Part shown: positions 17,848 to 25,665 of the stretch, one piece after another
How the letters are laid out: each line of letters opens with the position of its first letter
How positions within the stretch are numbered: position 1 is the first letter of the stretch
Assembly: GCF_014697615.1 (NCBI RefSeq)
Contig: NZ_JACJSD010000011.1
Coordinates: 1 to 64,000, forward strand
Reading direction: 5' to 3'
Origin: Nostoc sp. FACHB-280
GTDB taxonomy: Bacteria; Cyanobacteriota; Cyanobacteriia; Cyanobacteriales; Nostocaceae
Length of the DNA stretch: 64,000 nucleotides
Position numbers and translations under genes: made by a program
Notes under the pieces: model-generated
What the model saw: the letters and a program-made list of their open reading frames with translations, nothing else
What the model was told of the DNA's origin: nothing
Database searches by the model: none

Positions 17848-18179
17848 GCGTTACTCTTCTCCTAGTGCGTCTTATATCTATTAATTTATTATGATTGTCC
17901 AAGACTACCAATAGCAGTAAGCTATTAGTGGAAAACACCTCAATGGTATAATAATCAATTGAGGCAAAAGCTGAATAAATTTAAGGTTAAAGAGCTAGTT
18001 GCAAGACTAGGATAGCATTCACGACGCTAAGTATGTCCCAGCATCGGGAAATCTCCATAGTGGAAAAACTCTACTTTATCAGTGCTTTAAGTTGGGAAAT
18101 CCACACTTCTGTAATTGATTTTTGGCAGAACTACTAATTATTGGTGGGTTAACTTCATACTTTATCCTGAATACTTCCG
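17848..18179. other. Intergenic, 332 nt, divergent promoter region of dnaK and the M28 peptidase gene
   Basis: The dnaK ribosome-binding site (aggagaag) lies 7-13 nt before its start on the minus strand. I looked for a CIRCE inverted repeat (ttagcactc-N9-gagtgctaa) and found none. The rest holds no ORF or clear repeat. Confidence 0.5.
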
Positions 18180-19025
18180 TTGAATTTACAAGAGCAATTA
18201 CAAATCCATCTCTCTGAAATTGCAAGAGAACGTGATCCTTTCTTGGCAACAGCAGGACATTTCTTTGTCCAAGAATATATTCGTCAACAATTTTCCCAAT
18301 GGGGAAGTGTGGAAATCCACACCTTTAAAGTGAATGGGAAAAGCTGTAAGAACCTGATTTTAAATTTATCTGCTGACGGGAAGCACAAAGATTTGCCCCC
18401 GATTTTGATGGGGGCGCACTATGATGCTGTGCCAGGAACCCCAGGGGCGGATGATAATGCGACAGGGGTGGCGGTGTTATTAGAATTAGCCAGGAAATTT
18501 GCCGCACAACCAGCTAAATATCCCTTGCGATTAGTAGCATTTGATATGGAAGAATATGGTTTGCTCGGTAGTGCGGAATATGCAGCTTTATTGCATCAAC
18601 AACAGCAACCACTCCGGTTAATGATTTCTTTGGAAATGCTGGGTTATTGCGTTTCTACTCCAGGTTCCCAAAGTTACCCTAGTCCGTTGGAGAAATTTTA
18701 CCCAAATCAAGGTGATTTTATTGCTTTAATCGGCAATTTGCGGACAATCCGTGATTTAATCAGCCTCAGCCGAAGTATTCGCAAAGTAGGTGTAGCTAGT
18801 CAGTGGTTGCCAGTACCCAACCGAGGCTTAATTGTACGTCAAACCAGACTTAGTGATCATGCACCATTTTGGGATTTGGGCTATCCCGCAATTATGGTGA
18901 CAGATACGGCATTTTTACGGAATCCCCATTATCACAAATCTAGTGATAATATTGCTTCCTTAGATTTAGATTTTCTCACTGGTGTTTGCCAAGGTTTAGA
19001 ACAGGGAATTAGACGGTTAAATTAG
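18180..19025 (+). CDS. M28-family zinc aminopeptidase-like protein
   Basis: The 281-residue protein has the M28 metal ligands in order: MGAHYDAVPGTPGADDNATG (HxD, then the bridging Asp of GADDNATG), DMEEYGLLGS (catalytic Glu-Glu), EMLGYC and the last His in LSDHAPFWDLGYPAIMVTDT. This is the single-domain, cocatalytic-zinc aminopeptidase fold. No signal peptide is visible, so it may act in the cytoplasm. The start is a TTG: an in-frame stop lies only 10 nt upstream, and no ATG exists in the first 75 codons. The substrate could be peptides or, as in some M28 relatives, glutaminyl-type substrates. Confidence 0.85.
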   Translation: MNLQEQLQIHLSEIARERDPFLATAGHFFVQEYIRQQFSQWGSVEIHTFKVNGKSCKNLILNLSADGKHKDLPPILMGAHYDAVPGTPGADDNATGVAVLLELARKFAAQPAKYPLRLVAFDMEEYGLLGSAEYAALLHQQQQPLRLMISLEMLGYCVSTPGSQSYPSPLEKFYPNQGDFIALIGNLRTIRDLISLSRSIRKVGVASQWLPVPNRGLIVRQTRLSDHAPFWDLGYPAIMVTDTAFLRNPHYHKSSDNIASLDLDFLTGVCQGLEQGIRRLN

Positions 19026-19103
19026 TTGTCATGATTGCAATGCGAGATTTCGTTTGATTGCGATCGCCTTTAGCCCAATAGAATATAGCTGATTTCTGCG
19101 TAT

Positions 19104-20540
19104 ATGAATTTAATTAATTTTGAATTTATTTTGATTTTTATTCTGCCAAAACTAATAGATGCAACTTTAATTAGTTTAGTTATCGGGACTATCGTTGGTG
19201 GAATTGTTGGGTTAATTATGGGCAAAATTACCCACCGAAGGAAAGATATCCTGATACCTGCGATGTTGGGTTCTTTTCTCGGTATGATGCTGCTGGCAAT
19301 GATTCCTATTTTTGCCAGTCCAGCGACTTACACAGGAGGCCCTTATGGTGGACTGTCGATATTTTTGCATTTCATTGTCGTCGCACCAATAGGTTCGATT
19401 ATCGGTAGTGTGGTGGGTGGAATTTGTGGACTCAAGCTTTCTTCTCAACTCAAGCCTCGTTTTACGCTGATTGGATTAATTTTCACCTACAGTGTGATGG
19501 CAATTTCAATGTATGTGACCTTAGCACCTCCGTCTTTTCAATTTGTCAAATCTAATGGACAAGAGGAAAACTTTCTCCCCAACATTGGCAAGATCATCGG
19601 CTATGAACAAAAATTTGGCTCATCATATAACGGCATCCGTTGTATGGCATTTACCCGTGATGGCAACAAATTAGTGATTGCTAATTCTGATGAACTGAGA
19701 GTTTGGCAAATAGATTCTGGTAAATTACTTCACACATTCCCAGGCCCATACAACGGTAACACAACTCTCAATGATCTTACAGAAGCGATCGCTATTACTC
19801 CCGATGGCAAAACTTTAGTTACAGCTGCACTAGGGCAAATACAAATCCGAGATTTGGAAACAGGTAAAATTCTCCACAGGCTACAAGGTTCTAATTTTGT
19901 CAAGTTGACTCCTGATGGTAAAACCCTAATTGGTTTCTATAAGACAGAGGAACCTAGATTAGATGTGGGAGTTTGGGAACTTAGCACTGGCAAATTATTA
20001 CGTACTATGCCTGTCAACATCAGTACTCTGCGGTCAAGCTATCCTGTGGATATTACTGCTGATGGTAAAACTATTGTCGTTGCCAACAGTTCCTACAGTA
20101 ACCAAATAGAAATTTGGGATATTAATACAGGTAAGCGTCTACAATCTTTTGGTGATAATCAAGGCAAAGGAGTCACTACACTAACTGTTACACCTGATGG
20201 TAAAACCCTGATTACCGCCCAGAACAATAATCTGCAAATCTGGGATATGAACACGAAAAAAGTCGTAAAAACTATTCCCAACATCGGAACAGTCAACACC
20301 TTGCTAGTCACACCAGATAGTCAAACATTGATTAGTCAGAGTGAAAATATACAGATTCCCCCTGCACAAAGTAAAGATGGCTTATATATTTGGCAAGTTA
20401 GCACAGGCAAAGAATTATTTAGTTGGAAAACACTTCCTAAATTTTCTTTAACTGAAGTAGCACTGAGTTCTGATGGTAAAACTCTAGCTGCTAGTGATTA
20501 TGAAGGTGTGCGGCTGTGGCGTTTGGCTTTAAATCGTTGA
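19104..20540 (+). CDS. Membrane-anchored WD40-repeat protein
   Basis: The 478-residue protein has about four N-terminal transmembrane segments (residues 8-38, 49-72, 88-115 and 121-145), two of them glycine-rich (ISLVIGTIVGGIVGLIMGK; GSIIGSVVGGICGLKL). It continues with about six or seven WD40-like blades, each ending in a variant of (L)xIWDxxTGK (LRVWQIDSGKLLHTF; IQIRDLETGKILHRL; VGVWELSTGKLLRTM; IEIWDINTGKRLQSF; LQIWDMNTKKVVKTI; LYIWQVSTGKELFSW). The propeller probably faces the cytoplasm or periplasm as a binding platform. The partner is unknown. It stands alone between the peptidase and oxoprolinase genes. Confidence 0.8.
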   Translation: MNLINFEFILIFILPKLIDATLISLVIGTIVGGIVGLIMGKITHRRKDILIPAMLGSFLGMMLLAMIPIFASPATYTGGPYGGLSIFLHFIVVAPIGSIIGSVVGGICGLKLSSQLKPRFTLIGLIFTYSVMAISMYVTLAPPSFQFVKSNGQEENFLPNIGKIIGYEQKFGSSYNGIRCMAFTRDGNKLVIANSDELRVWQIDSGKLLHTFPGPYNGNTTLNDLTEAIAITPDGKTLVTAALGQIQIRDLETGKILHRLQGSNFVKLTPDGKTLIGFYKTEEPRLDVGVWELSTGKLLRTMPVNISTLRSSYPVDITADGKTIVVANSSYSNQIEIWDINTGKRLQSFGDNQGKGVTTLTVTPDGKTLITAQNNNLQIWDMNTKKVVKTIPNIGTVNTLLVTPDSQTLISQSENIQIPPAQSKDGLYIWQVSTGKELFSWKTLPKFSLTEVALSSDGKTLAASDYEGVRLWRLALNR

Positions 20541-20701
20541 GCTATAGTTGGTCAATCTACAAGTTTATTTCTTGATTTTATCTTTCAATACACTACATTT
20601 TCTTGCAGCGATCGCGCTGCATTTGATTGTGTCGTAATCAAGTCTTCAATATTATGTTTGATTGTGTTAAAAGTAGCAAAATAAACCTTAAGGAATAAAG
20701 A

Positions 20702-23700
20702 ATGAATGGGGCATCATTATCGGCTGCAAGTTGGGAGTTTTGGATTGATAGAGGTGGAACTTTCACTGATATTGTGGCAAAACGTCCTGATGACCAGTTA
20801 ATAATTCACAAGCTACTTTCAGAAAATCCTGAACAATATACAGATGCAGCAGTCCAAGGAATTCGAGAAATTCTAGGACTTGCTGCTGATGCGCCAATCC
20901 CAGCCGATCGCATTGCGGCAATTAAAATGGGAACAACTGTGGCTACAAATGCTTTATTAGAAAGAAAAGGCGATCGCACTGTTTTAGTGATTACTCAAGG
21001 ATTTCGGGATGCCCTACGCATCGGTTATCAAAACCGTCCCGATATTTTTGCCCGTCAAATAATTTTGCCAGAAATGCTCTATGAAAGAGTAATTGAAGTA
21101 GAGGAACGTTACAGCGCCCAAGGTGAAGAATTAATCCTGTTAAATCTGGATGCTGTTCGCCCACAATTACAAGCAGCATACAATGATGGTATTCGCTGTT
21201 GTGCGATCGCGTTTATGCACGGCTACCGCTACACCACCCATGAACAACAAGTTGCATCTTTAGCCAATAGTATTGGATTTACACAAATTTCCATCTCTCA
21301 CCAAGTCAGCCCTTTAATGAAATTAGTCAGTCGGGGTGATACAACGGTTGTCGATGCTTATTTATCCCCCATTTTGCGGCGATATGTTGATCAAGTCTCC
21401 CATCAATTGTCATCAGCTACCCACAAAGGACAAACAACTAAATTAATGTTCATGCAATCCAACGGCGGACTAGCGGATGCAGAGAACTTCCAAGGCAAAG
21501 ACAGTATTTTATCTGGCCCGGCTGGTGGGATAGTTGGGGCAGTCCAAACAAGCCAGATGGCTGGATTTGACAAGATTATCAGCTTTGATATGGGCGGTAC
21601 ATCTACAGATGTGGCGCACTACAACGGCGAGTATGAACGCACCTTTGAAACCGAAGTGGCGGGAGTGCGTCTGCGAACACCGATGATGGCAATTCATACC
21701 GTTGCGGCTGGCGGTGGTTCGATTGTGCAGTTTGATGGTTCGCGGTATCGGGTGGGGCCGGAATCGGCGGGGGCAAATCCTGGCCCGGCAGCATATTCTA
21801 AAGGCGGGCCGTTGACGGTGACTGATTGCAATGTGATGGTGGGCAAGTTGCAACCAGAGTTTTTTCCCAAAGTATTCGGGGCGAATGGAAATTTACCTTT
21901 AAATGTAGAGGTGGTAAGGCAGAAGTTTCAGCAATTGGCGGCGGAAATTGGAGATGGCAGAACACCGGAAGAAGTCGCTACAGGATTTTTGGCGATCGCA
22001 GTTGATAAAATGGCGAATGCCATCAAAAAAATCTCCCTCCAGCGTGGTTATGATGTGTCGGAGTATACTTTGTGTTGTTTTGGTGGCGCTGGTGGGCAAC
22101 ACGCTTGTTTAATTGCCGATGCTTTGGGGATGCAGCAGGTATTTATCCATCCTTATGCGGGGGTATTGTCTGCTTATGGTATGGGTTTGGCAGATGTACG
22201 GGTCATCCGCGAGAAGTCGGTGGAAGCGGTTTTGAGTGAGGGTTTGTTGGAGGAGTTGGAGTTAGAGTTTGTGGGGTTGGTGGCGGAGGCGGTAGGGGAA
22301 ACGAACCGCCAAGGCGCAGAGGGCGCGGAGGGAGGAGAGACTACATCTTTACACCCTGACACCCTTACACCCTCTTTAGAGATTTATCGCAAGGTGCATC
22401 TCAAATATGAGGGTACTGATGCACCGTTGATTGTGGATTTTGCAGATGTGGCGATGATGCAGTGTCAGTTTGAGGAGTTGCATCGTCAGCGTTACGGGTT
22501 TATTGCGGCTGAGAAGCAGTTGATTGTGGAAGCGGTGGCGGTTGAGGTGGTGGAGAAGCATGATGCGCCGGAGGAAGCTGTAATTACACGTAGAGATAAT
22601 AAAGAGCCTGTAGCAGTAGCAACTATACAAATGTACACTGCTGGGTTATGGCAAACTACGCCAGTGTATCAACGCCAAGATTTACAGCCAGGAGATTGTA
22701 TCGCAGGGCCTGCCATTATTGTAGAGGCGACGGGTACAAATGTGATTGAACCCCATTGGCAAGCTGAGTTAACTGCACGCAATCATCTTGCGTTGTCTAC
22801 TGTTGGGGTTGCACAAAACAAAGAACAAATGACAAATGACAGAGGACAAAAACCAGATCCTGTGATGTTGGAGATTTTCAATAATCTGTTTCGCGCGATC
22901 GCCGAACAAATGGGTATAACCTTACAAAATACTAGTTCCTCTGTCAACATCAAAGAACGGCTAGATTTCTCCTGTGCAATTTTTGATGGTGCTGGACAAT
23001 TAGTTGCAAATGCTCCACACATCCCCGTTCATTTGGGTTCCATGAGTGAAAGTGTGCAAGCTTTAATTGCTAACTATGGCGAAACCATCAAACCCGGTGA
23101 TGTTTTTGTTTCCAATAACCCCTACAACGGCGGTACTCACTTACCAGATATTACCGTTATCACCCCCGTCTTCCCCCACTCTCGGTTGGTGAGCGGACTT
23201 GTACTGAGCGCAGCCGAAGCAGTCGAACCACGCCCATTATTCTACGTCGCCTCACGGGGACATCATGCAGATATCGGCGGTATTACTCCTGGTTCAATGC
23301 CGCCAAATAGTACAAATGTAATTGAAGAAGGCATATTAATCGATAATTTCCAGTTAGTTGCAGCAGGTAAATTCCGTGAACCTGAATTAGTTAGTTTACT
23401 CACCAGTGAACCTTACCCCGCACGCAATATTCCCCAAAATTTAGCAGATTTAAAAGCCCAAATTGCCGCCAATGAACGTGGTGTACAAGAACTGTTAAAA
23501 ATGGTAGACCACTACGGCTTAGAAACTGTCCAAGCCTACATGAATTTTGTGCAGGATAATGCTGAAGAATCTGTAAGACGTGTGATTGAAGTTTTAAAAG
23601 ATGGTAGTTTTAGCTATGCCTTAGATGATGGCAGCGTGATTCAAGTTGCAATTACAATTAATCAAGAAAACCACAGTGCTAAAATTGACTTTACAGGTAC

Positions 23701-24436
23701 TTCTAGCCAACAGTTAACTAATAACTTTAATGCCCCAGCCGCAGTTTGCAAAGCGGCAGTTTTATATGTTTTCCGCACATTAGTTAATGATGATATTCCG
23801 TTAAATGCTGGATGTCTCAAACCTTTAGAAATTCACATTCCTGAAGGTTGTATGTTAAATCCTGCTTACCCGGCGGCGGTGGTGGCGGGAAATGTGGAAA
23901 CTTCCCAAGCGATTACCGATGCTTTATATGGTGCGTTGGGTGTTCTTGCTGCTTCTCAAGGAACGATGAATAATTTTACTTTTGGGAATGAGCGTTATCA
24001 ATATTATGAAACTATCTGCGGTGGTTCCGGTGCAGGTAGAGATTTTGATGGCACAGATGCAGTTCACACCCACATGACTAATTCCCGTCTTACAGATCCC
24101 GAAGTATTAGAATGGCGCTTCCCAATTGTGTTAGAAAATTTCGCTATTCGGGAAAATAGCGGTGGTCAAGGATATCATCATGGAGGAAATGGTGTGATTC
24201 GTCGCTTGCGTTTTCTAGAACCAATGACCGCAGCAATTTTGTCAAATTATCGCATAGTTGCGCCTTTTGGTTTATGTGGTGGCGCAAGCGGTGAAGTCGG
24301 ACGAAATTATGTTGCACGGTGTGATGGAACTGTTGAGGATTTAGGTAGTAAAGCTGTGGTGGAAATGAATATTAATGATGTGTTTGTGATTGAGACTCCT
24401 GGCGGTGGTGGTTATGGTTTTACTGATCATCAGTAA
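20702..24436 (+). CDS. 5-oxoprolinase (HyuA-HyuB fusion) with repeat-derived insertions
   Basis: The 1244-residue protein fuses a hydantoinase A/oxoprolinase ATPase half (residues 1 to about 690; RGGTFTDIVAKRPDD, GTTVATNALLERKGDR, SFDMGGTSTDVA, GPESAGANPGPAAY) to a hydantoinase B half (from about 720; DPVMLEIFNNLFRAIAEQMG, NDPYNGGTHLPDI-like NNPYNGGTHLPDITVI, ASRGHHADIGG). It should open 5-oxoproline to glutamate using ATP. Three segments look like intergenic repeat DNA captured in frame: residues about 534-560 (RQGAEGAEGGETTSLHPDTL), about 704-718 (QNKEQMTNDRGQK) and about 827-845 (SRLVSGLVLSAAEAVEPRP). These are at or near linkers or surface loops, so activity may survive. A site aagga precedes the start. 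Confidence 0.92.
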   Translation: MNGASLSAASWEFWIDRGGTFTDIVAKRPDDQLIIHKLLSENPEQYTDAAVQGIREILGLAADAPIPADRIAAIKMGTTVATNALLERKGDRTVLVITQGFRDALRIGYQNRPDIFARQIILPEMLYERVIEVEERYSAQGEELILLNLDAVRPQLQAAYNDGIRCCAIAFMHGYRYTTHEQQVASLANSIGFTQISISHQVSPLMKLVSRGDTTVVDAYLSPILRRYVDQVSHQLSSATHKGQTTKLMFMQSNGGLADAENFQGKDSILSGPAGGIVGAVQTSQMAGFDKIISFDMGGTSTDVAHYNGEYERTFETEVAGVRLRTPMMAIHTVAAGGGSIVQFDGSRYRVGPESAGANPGPAAYSKGGPLTVTDCNVMVGKLQPEFFPKVFGANGNLPLNVEVVRQKFQQLAAEIGDGRTPEEVATGFLAIAVDKMANAIKKISLQRGYDVSEYTLCCFGGAGGQHACLIADALGMQQVFIHPYAGVLSAYGMGLADVRVIREKSVEAVLSEGLLEELELEFVGLVAEAVGETNRQGAEGAEGGETTSLHPDTLTPSLEIYRKVHLKYEGTDAPLIVDFADVAMMQCQFEELHRQRYGFIAAEKQLIVEAVAVEVVEKHDAPEEAVITRRDNKEPVAVATIQMYTAGLWQTTPVYQRQDLQPGDCIAGPAIIVEATGTNVIEPHWQAELTARNHLALSTVGVAQNKEQMTNDRGQKPDPVMLEIFNNLFRAIAEQMGITLQNTSSSVNIKERLDFSCAIFDGAGQLVANAPHIPVHLGSMSESVQALIANYGETIKPGDVFVSNNPYNGGTHLPDITVITPVFPHSRLVSGLVLSAAEAVEPRPLFYVASRGHHADIGGITPGSMPPNSTNVIEEGILIDNFQLVAAGKFREPELVSLLTSEPYPARNIPQNLADLKAQIAANERGVQELLKMVDHYGLETVQAYMNFVQDNAEESVRRVIEVLKDGSFSYALDDGSVIQVAITINQENHSAKIDFTGTSSQQLTNNFNAPAAVCKAAVLYVFRTLVNDDIPLNAGCLKPLEIHIPEGCMLNPAYPAAVVAGNVETSQAITDALYGALGVLAASQGTMNNFTFGNERYQYYETICGGSGAGRDFDGTDAVHTHMTNSRLTDPEVLEWRFPIVLENFAIRENSGGQGYHHGGNGVIRRLRFLEPMTAAILSNYRIVAPFGLCGGASGEVGRNYVARCDGTVEDLGSKAVVEMNINDVFVIETPGGGGYGFTDHQ
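22301..22380 (+). repeat. Repeat-derived in-frame segment 1 in the oxoprolinase gene
   Basis: The text cgaaccgccaaggcgcagag continues into ggcgcggagg and then acaccctgacacccttacac. Both halves are typical of dispersed cyanobacterial intergenic repeats; a related gcgcaaagagcgcgaag form occurs at 45440-45455 in this window. The segment adds residues of low-complexity character near the middle of the HyuA half. Confidence 0.6.
22811..22855 (+). repeat. Repeat-derived in-frame segment 2 in the oxoprolinase gene
   Basis: The run aaagaacaaatgacaaatga is a short tandem heptamer (acaaatg) of STRR type. It is translated as part of the linker between the HyuA and HyuB halves, where length is likely to be tolerated. 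Confidence 0.5.
23181..23235 (+). repeat. Repeat-derived in-frame segment 3 in the oxoprolinase gene
   Basis: About 50 nt (ggttggtgagcggacttgta, then ctgagcgcagccgaagcagtcgaacca) nearly match intergenic DNA at 44516-44565 (ggttggtgagcgaacttgta, then ctgagcgcagtcgaagtagccgaacca). In the protein it adds roughly 14-18 residues before the conserved LFYVASRGHHADIGG block. Confidence 0.75.
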
Positions 24437-24464
24437 TTTTTTATAAAGTAAACATAAACATTCT

Positions 24465-24556
24465 CTTGTGGGATGGGCTTCTAGCCCGTCCGGTGCGGGC
24501 AGGATGCCCACACCACAAGAATCATATTTCTGAACTATTTTAGTCGGGTCACGCCA
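24465..24556. repeat. Dispersed hairpin repeat, copy 1
   Basis: This segment begins cttgtgggatgggcttctag, contains ccgtccggtgcgggcagg and ccacaccacaag, and ends acgccactac. The outer cttgtgg/ccacaag and inner gatgggc/gcccgtc parts can fold back. A nearly identical copy in the same orientation lies at 51327-51423. Both copies lie just beyond the 3' end of a minus-strand gene. Confidence 0.8.
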
Positions 24557-24560
24557 CTAC

Positions 24561-24812
24561 TTAAATCACCGCTTTTTGGCGTGGACAGTCAAACACAACC
24601 ACAAAATTAGCGTCTGGGATGAGTTTACGTAAGCTTTGTAAATGACCGTCTGCATCGGAACGATTGCGAAATCTTGCAACTGTAACCCGTTGCATATCTG
24701 GAAATAACCGCGCAACAATCCAAGAATTTAGACGTTCTTTGTAAGCGTAGGTCTGAGTTTCTGAGACAAAATCTTTGTAATTAGTGTTTTGTGGCATGAT
24801 TAATCTATCCAT
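24561..24812 (-). CDS. Small conserved cyanobacterial protein, function unknown
   Basis: The 83-residue protein (or 78 residues if it starts at the second Met, MPQNTNYKDF) contains YAYKERLNSWIVARLFPDMQRVTVARFRNRSDADGHLQSLRKLIPDANFVVVFDC. This reads as a compact alpha-beta domain with basic surface patches. I recall similar short proteins in other cyanobacteria but know no function. No strong ribosome-binding site separates the two possible starts. The divergent neighbour is an XRE-type regulator 148 nt away. Confidence 0.6.
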   Translation of the reverse strand: MDRLIMPQNTNYKDFVSETQTYAYKERLNSWIVARLFPDMQRVTVARFRNRSDADGHLQSLRKLIPDANFVVVFDCPRQKAVI

Positions 24813-24960
24813 AAGGAGTTTAGTAAAGGGCGTTAGCGAGTCTCTTGGCGGGGATGCTAACGCCTCTTCAACAAAAATTGAATCCCGATCCCATATCGTT
24901 TGTCAATTGTCAATTATTAGCGCCAAGTTTTAGCGCCAAAAAATTTTAAAGCCCAAAAAT

Positions 24961-25179
24961 ATGGATTTAAGAGCATTAAGACAACGTACAGGCTTAAGAA
25001 TTAGTGATGTAGCTATTGAATTGGATTGCGCTTTATCTTCAATTCGCAACTGGGAGAAAGGTAGAACAACACCCAAAATGGAAGTATGGCAAGTATTTCG
25101 TTTGCGGGATTTATATCAATGCACTGAAGAAGAATTAGTACAAGCAGCCAAAAAATCGACGTTGGCTGAAGATAGTTAA
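24961..25179 (+). CDS. XRE-family helix-turn-helix regulator
   Basis: The 72-residue protein is almost entirely a Cro/CI-type HTH: LRALRQRTGLRISDVAIELDCALSSIRNWEKGRTTPKMEVWQVFRLRDLYQCTEEELVQA. The recognition helix is SSIRNWEKGRT. It has no additional sensor domain, so it is probably a small DNA-binding protein, possibly controlling itself or the divergent small gene. The regulated genes cannot be told. Confidence 0.82.
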   Translation: MDLRALRQRTGLRISDVAIELDCALSSIRNWEKGRTTPKMEVWQVFRLRDLYQCTEEELVQAAKKSTLAEDS

Positions 25180-25665
25180 TTTTGCTGGGATATTATGTGA
25201 AATTTGAAAGTTGCTTTTTTATAAACAAGCGATCGCATCATCTCACAATAGACATAAATGAGTCCTCTCTCTTGCGAAGGAAGACAAATAAATTTTCTAT
25301 TCTTCTAAACTTTGATGAGAGATAAATACAGGCGATCGCTTAACTTTGAAAAAATCGTAAAAATACAAAAGGGAGAAAGAAAAAGAATATGATATTTTCA
25401 AACTTCCTTTTCTTTCTCAGCCTTAGCTTGTCTTCAAACCTTTGCTTTTATCAGAATGTAATTAACATTCTACTGAACTCACTCTTGCACTAAAATAAAC
25501 TTTATTTTTAAAGTAGGTATCTATACCAAGATAGATATCAATAATCTACTTCCTAGGGGATGCGATCGCTAAAACAATCAAGATATTTAATGATGAGTTC
25601 GCTAATCAAATAACAGTGCTTAATATAGAGAAGTTGCCAATTATTTCTGCTAAAAAATTATAATT
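25180..25665. other. Intergenic, 486 nt, with a purine/pyrimidine inverted repeat
   Basis: An 11-bp perfect inverted repeat (gagaaagaaaa / ttttctttctc) lies at 25373-25418 and could form a stem in RNA, perhaps ending the XRE transcript. HIP1 sites occur near 25230, 25333 and 25563. No ORF of note is seen. Confidence 0.5.

Noticed and set aside
17848-18179. CIRCE element upstream of dnaK
   Set aside because: No ttagcactc-N9-gagtgctaa or close variant was found.
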